From positions 41,086 through 105,085 of the forward strand of contig JAUTCQ010000007.1 in assembly GCA_030673845.1 (NCBI GenBank): a DNA stretch of 64,000 nucleotides. Reading direction: 5' to 3'. Each line of letters begins with the position of its first letter. The stretch's first letter is position 1. Under the pieces are notes generated by a model, which was not told the DNA's origin, did no database searches, and saw only the letters and a list, made by a program, of their open reading frames with translations. Source of the stretch: Verrucomicrobiota bacterium JB022 (lineage in GTDB: Bacteria; Verrucomicrobiota; Verrucomicrobiia; Opitutales; Oceanipulchritudinaceae). Below are positions 1 to 7,331 of this stretch, one piece after another. Both the position numbers and the translations under genes were made by a program.

Positions 1-259
1 CAAATCGGCTACCAATCTGACTCACTTAAGGCAGGGAAGTACGGAAGATGTTCCAAATGCCTGTTTCACCCGCAAAATTTTCACAAAAAGGCGCGCCCCG
101 ATGTAAAAAACGTCCATTTATGCCAATCTTGCGCCGCCAGAAACCCTTTCAGGACGAGCCTCTTTTTTTCCTCCCCCTGCGCTGCCAACGGTGCAACCTG
201 ACCGCCAAGCGGCGTTCGTGTCGTTGTATTTTGAGAACCAGCACCTTCCGCCGCCGCCC

Positions 260-1240
260 TCAGGCCGGGCGCAGCGTGTGCAGCGTGATCTCCCCGGGGC
301 AGTTGATCCGCGCGGGCACCCGGCAGCCCCCCGTGCCCCGGCTGGTATAGCCCACCATCTCGCCCTCGCGCCAGCCCCCGGCGATCACGCGGCGCGGTAG
401 ATCGTCGATGGCGACAATGGCACGGCCCCCGGGCAGGCACAGTTGCCCCCCATGGGTGTGGCCGCAGGGCGAAAACGCCACCTCGGCGGCATCGGCCTCG
501 CGCGATACCTTGAGGTCGGGCCCATGTTGCAGGAGGATGCGCGGGCACTCCTCCGCTGGAGGAGCCCCATCCAAGGCCTTCGCGAGGTCCCCCGTCTCGT
601 AAAAGAACGTGTCGTCGATCCCCGCGAGGGTAAACCGGCGGCCCCGGAAGGGCAGCACCACGTGCTCGTTCATCAACAGGCGGATGAGGCCGGTCGCCTC
701 CAGCGGCTCCGCCAACTCCAGCTCGTCGTGGTTGCCCAGGGTGCCGTAGACGGGCTGGGGCAGGGCGGCGAGGATCTCGCGGTTGAGGCGCAGCACCAGC
801 TCCTGCGGCGTGTCGTAATCGTTGCGGAAGTCGCCCGTGATCACGCACAAGTCGCACTCCACCCCGCGCACCCCCTCGACGACTGCCGCCACCAGGTCCG
901 GCGCGATGTCGGCATGGAGATCGGTCAGGTGCAGGATGCGCAAGCCGTCCAGGTCGGCGGGCCAGCGCGGGCAACGGTGCTCCAGGTGCACCAGGCGGGG
1001 CTGCACAAATTCTTGTCGGGCACTTTTGTAAAGACCGGTGGCCCGCAGCCCCCACTCGACCAGCCGGTTGACGGGGAGGAAGCGCCCGGCGTGCTGCAGC
1101 AGGTTGCGCCGCTCCAGCGCGATGCTCTTGCGGCTCCGGTGGCGCTCCAGCCGGTGCGCATGATGGCCCGGGCCCAGCCGTTCGGCCAGGCTGTGAGCGG
1201 GTGGCGGGACGAAAGGGATGCGCGAATCGGCGACCTGCAT
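260..1240 (-). CDS. Metallophosphoesterase (calcineurin-like, YkuE type)
   Basis: A 326-residue protein with the complete binuclear-metal phosphoesterase motif series: LTDLHAD (about 106-111), ITGDF (about 135-138), GTLGNHDE (167-173), LQHGPD (about 238) and CGHTHGGQ (259-266). The spacing fits the YkuE/TMEM-type phosphodiesterases, which hydrolyse phosphoesters with Mn or Fe. The substrate cannot be read from the sequence. No signal peptide is evident, although the N-terminal ~90 residues are basic and could associate with membrane. The ATG at 1240 was chosen because the open frame upstream runs antisense into ribH; no strong ribosome site supports any start. It is divergent from ribH with a ~117-base gap. 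Confidence 0.85.
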   Translation of the reverse strand: MQVADSRIPFVPPPAHSLAERLGPGHHAHRLERHRSRKSIALERRNLLQHAGRFLPVNRLVEWGLRATGLYKSARQEFVQPRLVHLEHRCPRWPADLDGLRILHLTDLHADIAPDLVAAVVEGVRGVECDLCVITGDFRNDYDTPQELVLRLNREILAALPQPVYGTLGNHDELELAEPLEATGLIRLLMNEHVVLPFRGRRFTLAGIDDTFFYETGDLAKALDGAPPAEECPRILLQHGPDLKVSREADAAEVAFSPCGHTHGGQLCLPGGRAIVAIDDLPRRVIAGGWREGEMVGYTSRGTGGCRVPARINCPGEITLHTLRPA

Positions 1241-1357
1241 GGCACGCGCACCATGCGTCAGAAGGCCCGCGTTGGCAAATCCTCTCTTCCCTTGCCTTGA
1301 CTTGTCTTCCGGCCAGCCGCAGATTGGCCGATCTTTTACGTTTGCTGATTTCACCCG

Positions 1358-1927
1358 ATGAGCGAAGATTTTCCCAATGCCGCGCTGATTGATGGAGCCG
1401 GGCTGCGGTTCGGCATCGTCGCCGCGCGCTTCAACCAGCGCCATGTCGACGACCTGCTCGTCCAGGCCCTGGACGCCCTCGACCGTGCCGGCGTCGCCGC
1501 CGAAGACATCGAGACGGTGCGTGTGCCCGGTTCGCAAGAAGTGCCCTACGCTGCCGCCATGCTGGCCAAGACCTACGAGTTTGACTGCATCATCGCGCTC
1601 GGCATCGTCATCGCCGGCGGCACCAGCCACCACGAGATCATCGCCGAGTGCACCGCGCAGGCCCTCCAGCGCGTGGCCATCGACACCGAGATCCCCGTTA
1701 TCAACGGCATCGTGACGGTCAACAACGAAGCCCAGGCCGTCGAACGCAGCGCCGGCCCCACCGGCCGAGGCCGCGCCTTTGGCGAAGCCGCCCTGCAAAT
1801 GGCGGACGTCAAGCGCCGCCTCGTCGGCCGCCTCGACGAGATCGATGCCATCCGTGCCGCCGAAGCCGCCCAGTGGGGCGCCGGCGATGAAGAGCCCCCT
1901 TCCCCCGAAGATCCTTGGAAACTGTAG
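1358..1927 (+). CDS. ribH: 6,7-dimethyl-8-ribityllumazine synthase
   Basis: 189-residue lumazine synthase, which condenses the ribitylaminopyrimidine with 3,4-dihydroxy-2-butanone 4-phosphate in the penultimate step of riboflavin synthesis. Visible landmarks are the substrate FNQ motif after the first strand (IVAARFNQRHVD), PGSQE, the GIVIAGGTSHHE loop with the catalytic histidine, and VNNEAQAVERSAG with the phosphate-binding arginine region. The C-terminus carries an acidic, proline-rich extension. It overlaps or abuts nusB, a common bacterial pairing, so the two are probably co-transcribed and translationally coupled. Confidence 0.93.
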   Translation: MSEDFPNAALIDGAGLRFGIVAARFNQRHVDDLLVQALDALDRAGVAAEDIETVRVPGSQEVPYAAAMLAKTYEFDCIIALGIVIAGGTSHHEIIAECTAQALQRVAIDTEIPVINGIVTVNNEAQAVERSAGPTGRGRAFGEAALQMADVKRRLVGRLDEIDAIRAAEAAQWGAGDEEPPSPEDPWKL

Positions 1928-2376
1928 TGAAGAATTCCCGCCGACGAGACAATCGCGTCGCTGCGATGCAATACCTCTTCCAGTGGTCCTTCAACCCACC
2001 GGAAACCCGCTTGCGCCTCGACCGCGACATCCGCGCGTTTTTCGAAACGATCGACCCGGAGCGCGAGCGCGTCTACTACAGCTTTGCCGAAGAGCTGATC
2101 TACGGCGCGCTCGACCACCGCGAAGAGATCGACGAAGTGATCAAACGCTACGCCAAGAACTGGGAGTTTGGCCGCATCGCCAAGATCGACCTCGCGATCC
2201 TGCGCCTCGCCATCTACGAAATGATGGCCCGCCGCGACATCCCCCCCATCGTCAGCATCAACGAAGCGATCGATCTCTCCAAGGAGTTCTCCAACCCCGA
2301 TGCCAAGCGCTTCATCAACGGCATCCTCGACCAATACAAGCTCACCCTCGACCGCCCCCTGCGCACCGCAGAATAG
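1927..2376 (+). CDS. nusB: Transcription antitermination factor NusB
   Basis: 149-residue all-helical NusB, the boxA RNA-binding partner of S10/NusE in rRNA antitermination. The family signature is clear: RRRDNRVAAMQYLFQW at the N-terminus and IDLAILRLAIYEM followed by PIVSINEAIDLSKEFS and a conserved FINGILD near the end. Two starts are possible. TTG at 1915 overlaps ribH by 13 bases. GTG at 1927 overlaps the ribH TAG by one base and has GGAA six bases upstream; the GTG was preferred. The gene ends just before a strong intrinsic terminator. Confidence 0.93.
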   Translation: MKNSRRRDNRVAAMQYLFQWSFNPPETRLRLDRDIRAFFETIDPERERVYYSFAEELIYGALDHREEIDEVIKRYAKNWEFGRIAKIDLAILRLAIYEMMARRDIPPIVSINEAIDLSKEFSNPDAKRFINGILDQYKLTLDRPLRTAE

Positions 2377-2405
2377 AGGAGAGGGCCGAGAGCCGGTTTA
2401 TTTTG

Positions 2406-2438
2406 AAAAGCAGCTTTCGCGAAGGAGGCTGCTTTTTT
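2406..2438 (+). terminator. Rho-independent terminator after ribH-nusB
   Basis: Nine-base-pair stem AAAAGCAGC/GCTGCTTTT with a 13-base loop, followed by a T run. It lies 30 bases after nusB. Confidence 0.85.
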
Positions 2439-2465
2439 AGTGGGCGGGTGAGGGGCTGACCTCAA

Positions 2466-2630
2466 CCCTACGCTAAGAGGTGCAAAGTTCTGGCTTGCAG
2501 GAGCATCGAGCATCCCGGAGGGATGACAGCTAGATAGCCGGTGGTTGAGGACGCCTCGCGTCCGACACCACCGGGACAGTAACGAATCAGAGTTTGCACC
2601 TCGGAGATGTGCCACTGCGGCACAGTCTGC
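2466..2630. repeat. Composite palindromic intergenic repeat (REP-like)
   Basis: Three hairpins lie in series between the nusB terminator and radC. These are a perfect palindrome CATCCCGGAGGGATG (2511-2525); a larger stem CCGGTGGT/ACCACCGG (2539-2574) with an inner GGACG/CGTCC stem; and GCACCTCGGAGATGTGC followed by CACTGCGG (2597-2616). The last resembles the palindrome with CACTGCGG at 54773-54796. No gene is seen here. It looks like a dispersed REP/BIME-type element. Confidence 0.6.
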
Positions 2631-2641
2631 CCCGCAGCCCC

Positions 2642-3340
2642 CTAAATCACCCCGGCGCGGCGGAAGGAGTAGACGTCCTGGCCGGCGATGATGAGGTGGT
2701 CGACGATGCGAAGCTCCAGCGGTTTGGCGGCGAGCTGGAGTTGCCTGGTCAACTGGATGTCGGCGCCGGAGGGCTGGGCGCGGCCGGTGGGGTGGTTGTG
2801 GACGAGGAGGATGCCGCTGGCTTTTTTACGCAGGGCCGTTTCGAGAATGCGGCGGGGGTAGATGTAGACGCTATCGAAATCGCCCTCTTCCACCCGGTCG
2901 AAGGCGTTCGGGATCAGGCGGTTGGCATGGTCGAGGTAGGCCACTTCAAAGACTTCGATCTGCAAGCCCCCGAGGCGGTGGCGGTAATAGGCCTCGATGT
3001 CGGTGCCGCTCTGGAGCAATTCGCCGCGTTCGATGCCCTGCTGCAGGTAAAGGTCGGCCGCTTCGCGGACGAGGCGGAAGACGAGGCTGCTGGCTTCGCC
3101 CATGCCGTCGATCTCCTGCAAATCGCGCGGGTCGGCATCGAGCACGCCTTTCAGGGAGCCGAAGCGTTGGATCAGCAGCTTCGCCAGCGGCTTCACGTCG
3201 CGCCGGGGGATGGCCAGCGTGAGGAGCAGCTCGACCACCTCGTGCGGCGCAAAGCCGTTGAACCCCGTCTGGGCAAAACGGTGCCGCAGGCGGGAACGGT
3301 GCCCGGCGGGCGAGGGGGTGTCGTCAGAGCGAGGAGGCAT
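2642..3340 (-). CDS. radC: RadC family JAB/MPN-domain protein
   Basis: 232 residues. An N-terminal helix-hairpin-helix region (GSLKGVLDADPRDLQEIDGMG) precedes the JAB1/MPN-like metal centre, seen as VHNHPTGRAQPSGADI with the H-x-H...S-x-x-D pattern. The family (UPF0758) keeps the name RadC, but its DNA-repair role is doubtful and its biochemical activity is unsettled. The start was set at the ATG at 3340. An open frame runs a further 54 bases upstream to 3394, where another methionine would add 18 non-conserved residues. Stand-alone gene, with the palindromic repeat downstream. Confidence 0.85.
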   Translation of the reverse strand: MPPRSDDTPSPAGHRSRLRHRFAQTGFNGFAPHEVVELLLTLAIPRRDVKPLAKLLIQRFGSLKGVLDADPRDLQEIDGMGEASSLVFRLVREAADLYLQQGIERGELLQSGTDIEAYYRHRLGGLQIEVFEVAYLDHANRLIPNAFDRVEEGDFDSVYIYPRRILETALRKKASGILLVHNHPTGRAQPSGADIQLTRQLQLAAKPLELRIVDHLIIAGQDVYSFRRAGVI

Positions 3341-3424
3341 GGCCACGAAAGCCCTGGGAGTGTGCCCCATATACGGCTGTTTGAAAAGGCCCATTTGGAC
3401 GCCCGCTCAACATTGGCCGGGTTT

Positions 3425-3712
3425 ATGCAGAGCAAAGGTATGGAATCCGCCGTCCGTATTCTGGCCTTTGCGCTCATGTTGTCACCGACGTGGGCCTTCG
3501 TGCTGGACCACGCCCTTTTTGCTGCGAGCTTTGACAGCCTCACCTGGGGGCTGGGTGGGCTTGGGCTCGCGCTGCTGGCGGCCATGCTTTTGCCCGAGAG
3601 CGTGCGCACCCGCACGTTGATCGCGCTGGCGTTCCTGCTCGCCGGCCTGCTACAGATCGGCCTGATCAGCGTCTACGTCCTCGGGGAAGACGGGTCGTTC
3701 CTCGCGGTGTGA
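3425..3712 (+). CDS. Small hypothetical membrane protein
   Basis: 95 residues with three evident hydrophobic stretches, roughly 12-33 (RILAFALMLSPTWAFVLDHA), 39-56 (LTWGLGGLGLALLAAMLL) and 65-86 (LIALAFLLAGLLQIGLISVY). It is probably an inner-membrane protein with three helices and a short acidic tail. No family was recognised. It is divergent from radC, so both could share the 84-base intergenic region. A second ATG at 3440 has AAAGG almost touching it and is a less likely start. Coding status is moderately supported by the hydrophobicity pattern only. Confidence 0.5.
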   Translation: MQSKGMESAVRILAFALMLSPTWAFVLDHALFAASFDSLTWGLGGLGLALLAAMLLPESVRTRTLIALAFLLAGLLQIGLISVYVLGEDGSFLAV

Positions 3713-3929
3713 GCAGATGCGGCGGTCGTAAAGATCCCCGCGTGTCCAGGTAATTCAGGTAATTTCACCTACGCTACAAGAGGTTTCCTCGAGAGCCTTC
3801 ATCAGCTCTTCAAGTGCTTTCGCCCGTTCGGATGAGTTCATTTCCATTGGTTCGTTGCATAAAAGGGCGCCGGGGCGGATAAAGGGAGGCCGCACCCGGC
3901 GCGGGGATCTGCACTGTGGGGGAAAGGCT

Positions 3930-6509
3930 CTAACGCTCCTCTTCCAGCGCTTCGGCTTTGGAGAGTAGCTCGACGAATTCCTGGCGGTCGGGGTCGTTGG
4001 CGGTGGCGCTCTTCGCCATTTGTAAGAGGCGCGGCCAGCCGAATTCTTCCACCGCATCGCTCTTTCGCAGCTTGAGGCCAAACCCGGCGACCGCTGCGCT
4101 GAAGCGGAAGTCTGCGCTGGCCTGCTGGGCGCGCACCGCTTTTTGCGGCGCAGCGACCGGGAACTCGCGCAGCGTGCTCGTTTCGCTGAAGCCGTCGAGC
4201 GTGCCGTTGTCGACCTCGGCGGCCTTGTAGCGCAGCTTGACCGTGGCCAGCTCGCCCGAGGCGGCAGCCGGGGCTTCCGCTGCGCGGGTGGGCTGATACT
4301 TCAGGCCGTCGACCGTGCCTGCGGGCTGCCATTCGACGCCGGGCGGGATGATTTCGTAGAGCGCGACCACCTGGTGCCCGGCTCCGATTTCGCCCGCGTC
4401 CTTCTGGTCGTTATTGAAGTCCTGGGCGGCGAGCGCGCGGTTTTCGTAGCCGATCAGGCGGTAGGCCTGCACGTGGGCGGGGTTGAATTCCACCTGGATC
4501 TTCACGTCTTTGGCAATCGGCACGAGGTTGCCGACCGCCCCGTCGACGAGCACCCGGCGCGCCTCCTTTTCACTGTCGATGTAGGCGTAGTTGCCGTTGC
4601 CCTTGTTCGACAGCTCTTCGAGCGTGGCATCCTGATAGTTGCCCATGCCGAAGCCGAGGATGCTGAGGTAGACGCCAGTCTTGGCTTCCTTTTCGATCAG
4701 GTTGACCAGCTCGCTGCGATTGGTGACGCCGACGTTGAAATCGCCGTCGCTGCAGAGGATCACACGGTTGGCCAGCTCGGGCGCCAGGTGCTTGCGCGCT
4801 TCGGCGTAGGCCCGCTTGAGGCCGCCTTCGCCGTTGGTGCTGCCGCGCGCGCCCAGTTGGTCGATGGCGTGCAGGATCGTCTCGGTGTTGTTGGCGGTGG
4901 TGGAGGGCAGGGCCACGTGGTCGCTGCCGGCATAGGTGACGATCGCCACCCGGTCGCGGGCATCGAGGCGCTGCACCAGCTCGCGCAGGCCGGCCTTGAC
5001 CAGCGGCAGTTTGTTTTGGGCGTTCATCGAGCCGCTGACGTCGATCAGAAAGACGAGGTTGGTGGCGGGGCGCTCTTCCCAGGGCATTTCGTAGCCCTTT
5101 ACCGCGATGCGCAGCAGCTGGTGCTCGGGAGCCCAAGGGGCTTGCGCGATCTCGGTGTGCACGGCCAAGGGCTCGTCGCGGGTCTCGGGTGCGGCGTCCT
5201 GATAGCGGAAGTAGTTCAGCAGTTCCTCGATCCGCACCGCGCCTTCTGGCGGTAGCTGGCCCTCGTTGAGGAAGCGGCGCACGTTGGCGTAGCTGGCAGT
5301 GTCCACGTCGACGGAAAAGGTCGAGAGCGGCTCGTCCACCGGCGAAACGAAGGGCTTTTCGTCCAACGAATCATACGCCTCGCGATCCGTCGGTGCAGGC
5401 TGGACCTCGATTGGGCGCGGCATGGGTACCGGCGGCACGTCGCTGGGTGGTGCGAAGTATTGCAGGGTGGAGGCCGCCGGGGCGATCTTGGCGGAAGGGG
5501 GCGCAGGAATGATACGGCGCCGCTCCACGCCAAGCGATGTAGTGCTACGAGCGTCTGCGGAGCTAACCTCAAATGGACTCAGATCAAACACCCTTTCGTC
5601 GGAGTCTGTGGCATCCGCTGCGGCTACCGGCGTGTATGGGGGCAGGCTTTGCGGTTGGGGTGCGCTTGTTTCCGGCGCGGCAGGCAGGCCGCCGACCATG
5701 GTCTGGGTCGAGGCCAGCCCCTGCAGGTCGGGCGTGCTCAAGTCGAGCGGCTGGAGCGGCACGGGGCGTTCGGGGGCGGCATGGGACACTGGCGCATCTA
5801 AATTATACATCTCAATGCGGGCGCGAGGGGAGGGGCGGGGGCGCAGGTCGACGTTTTGCAGCTCTTCAAGCGTGGGTGCGGCGTTTTGGCGGGCCTGCTG
5901 CTCGGTCTGCTCCTTCAGGGCGAGGAGGTCCACCTCCTGCAGCGCCTGCAGGCGGCGGTTGTCTTCGGCCACCCGGGCCGCTTCGTCGGCCTCCAATTGG
6001 TCCACCAGCTCCTGAATCGCGCCCCGGCGCAGGTCGTCTTCCGAGGTCGGCTCGATCCGAGTCAAGGTCTGCCCGGTGTTCTGCGGCTCCATCAGCATCT
6101 GGACGATGTTCATGGCGTAATACATGCCCACGAGCACGAGGCAGGCGGCCGCACTGGTGAGGAGCGCCTGATAGGTGAGGAAGGGCGTGCGCTTGAGCTG
6201 CGGGGCCTTGGCCTTGAGCGCCTCGACGCGGGCCTTGCGCTGGTCGTCGTTGAGCACCCGCTTCTGGGCGGCCTTGGGGGCGATAAAGGGCGTGGGATCG
6301 GCCACAGGAACCTGCTCCTGCAGGCCGCTGGGCAGCGGCTCCGCATCGTAGGCGTCGAGCAGCAGGTTGCCGAGCTGCTCGGTCTCCGCCACGTGGGCGG
6401 CGGCTGCGGGATCGTCGCGCAACAGTTGCTCCACTTGGGCGCGTTGTTCGGGCGTCAGGTCTTCGCCCAAGGCGTAGGCGGTCAAAAGGGATTGGTCTTC
6501 GGGCTTCAT
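3930..6509 (-). CDS. Membrane-anchored VWA-domain protein with anti-sigma-like N-terminus
   Basis: 859 residues. The N-terminal ~65 residues (AYALGEDLTPEQ..VEQLL) resemble the cytoplasmic segment of anti-sigma factors. A single transmembrane helix lies at about 111-133 (LLTSAAACLVLVGMYYAMNI). It is followed by a charged, coiled and proline-rich linker and then a YfbK-type von Willebrand factor A domain from about 390. The MIDAS motif is intact (DVSGSMN, 490-496), with the conserved TYAG and CSDGDFNVG segments. The C-terminal ~150 residues match the YfbK C-terminal domain. The linker carries VFDLSPFEVSS (about 307-317), a tag typical of opitutal TonB-dependent receptors. Its start lies 14 bases after the stop of the ECF sigma gene, so the pair is almost certainly an operon and the N-terminus may bind that sigma factor. 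Confidence 0.85.
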   Translation of the reverse strand: MKPEDQSLLTAYALGEDLTPEQRAQVEQLLRDDPAAAAHVAETEQLGNLLLDAYDAEPLPSGLQEQVPVADPTPFIAPKAAQKRVLNDDQRKARVEALKAKAPQLKRTPFLTYQALLTSAAACLVLVGMYYAMNIVQMLMEPQNTGQTLTRIEPTSEDDLRRGAIQELVDQLEADEAARVAEDNRRLQALQEVDLLALKEQTEQQARQNAAPTLEELQNVDLRPRPSPRARIEMYNLDAPVSHAAPERPVPLQPLDLSTPDLQGLASTQTMVGGLPAAPETSAPQPQSLPPYTPVAAADATDSDERVFDLSPFEVSSADARSTTSLGVERRRIIPAPPSAKIAPAASTLQYFAPPSDVPPVPMPRPIEVQPAPTDREAYDSLDEKPFVSPVDEPLSTFSVDVDTASYANVRRFLNEGQLPPEGAVRIEELLNYFRYQDAAPETRDEPLAVHTEIAQAPWAPEHQLLRIAVKGYEMPWEERPATNLVFLIDVSGSMNAQNKLPLVKAGLRELVQRLDARDRVAIVTYAGSDHVALPSTTANNTETILHAIDQLGARGSTNGEGGLKRAYAEARKHLAPELANRVILCSDGDFNVGVTNRSELVNLIEKEAKTGVYLSILGFGMGNYQDATLEELSNKGNGNYAYIDSEKEARRVLVDGAVGNLVPIAKDVKIQVEFNPAHVQAYRLIGYENRALAAQDFNNDQKDAGEIGAGHQVVALYEIIPPGVEWQPAGTVDGLKYQPTRAAEAPAAASGELATVKLRYKAAEVDNGTLDGFSETSTLREFPVAAPQKAVRAQQASADFRFSAAVAGFGLKLRKSDAVEEFGWPRLLQMAKSATANDPDRQEFVELLSKAEALEEER

Positions 6510-6523
6510 CGTGGTGGCTCCGG

Positions 6524-7066
6524 TTAGCGGGGGGAGGGCAGCAGGTCGGTCTGCGAGCGCACTTGCTCGCGCAGGCGCTGGAGGGCCTGGTGGAGCAGCA
6601 CGCCCACGTGGTTGACGGTTTTCTGCGTCGTCTCGGCGATCTCCTGATAGCTGAGACCGGCCTGGAACTTCAGGCGCAAGACCTCCTGGTGGGCCGGGGG
6701 CAGGGTAGCGATGAGGGCGAAGACGCGAGCGGTCGTGTCGCTCGATTCGGCCGCAGCCGCCGGCGAGGGATCGCTGGCGGAGAGCTGGGCGGCGGTGGGT
6801 TCTTCCAGAGGGTTCATCCGTTGATGGCGGCGGAGGTGGTCGAAGACCCGACTGCGGCAAACGGTGAAGAGCCAGGCGGGGATGCGCGGCTCGAGCTTGG
6901 CGCGGCTTTCCCGGCAGAGGCGGAGGAAGGTCTCCTGCACGGCGTCGGCCGCCACCTCGGGATCGTGGGCGAGGCTGCAGGCGTAGCGCAAGAGCGCGGG
7001 CCGGTGCTCGGCGAAGAGGGCTTGCGCCCATTCGTGGTCTGGCGCGGCGGCAGGGTGGGGTTCCAT
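6524..7066 (-). CDS. ECF-family RNA polymerase sigma factor
   Basis: About 180 residues. Region 2 is visible as LLRYACSLAHDPEVAADAVQ and AWLFTVCRSRVFDHLRRHQ. Region 4 is visible as LPPAHQEVLRLKFQAGLSYQ with the helix-turn-helix YQEIAETTQKTVNHVGVLL. The open frame extends upstream to 7408 without homology, so the ATG at 7066 was taken; no clear ribosome site supports it. It is the first gene of a two-gene operon with the VWA membrane protein, whose N-terminus is anti-sigma-like. The predicted role is envelope- or surface-responsive transcription control. No promoter motif was identified with confidence. Confidence 0.88.
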   Translation of the reverse strand: MEPHPAAAPDHEWAQALFAEHRPALLRYACSLAHDPEVAADAVQETFLRLCRESRAKLEPRIPAWLFTVCRSRVFDHLRRHQRMNPLEEPTAAQLSASDPSPAAAAESSDTTARVFALIATLPPAHQEVLRLKFQAGLSYQEIAETTQKTVNHVGVLLHQALQRLREQVRSQTDLLPSPR

Positions 7067-7331
7067 TCGGCTCGGCGGGGGAAAATTCGGGTCGGTTATC
7101 AACGGGTATACGCAGCAGCGCACCCCTTTCTTAATCACAAAAGTGTGCGCATTTCCTCGCGCCCGCCACAAGGAAAACCCGCTGAGAGGCCGGATGGTTG
7201 CAGTTGGGGGCGGTAATGGAGGGCAGTCGAAGAAAGCCTTGCCAGTCAAAAGGCAGGCCGATTGTGTTTTGTGACAGTTTGGGAGGGAGTTCCACTCCTG
7301 AGCTATGGTGCGTAGTGTATAGAATTCTGTT

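Noticed and set aside
81..1300. Long open frames on both strands over the metallophosphoesterase gene
   Set aside because: GC-rich shadow frames of low complexity (Arg/Pro/Ala rich) without any domain; the minus-strand frame with the full metal motif series is the real gene.
1573..2334. 253-codon minus-strand frame opposite ribH-nusB
   Set aside because: Mirror of two well-conserved genes on the plus strand; no recognisable domain.
3755..3847. 30-codon frame on the minus strand (MEMNSSERAKALEELMKALE...)
   Set aside because: Helical and plausible as a peptide, but too short and without ribosome site or homologue to support it.
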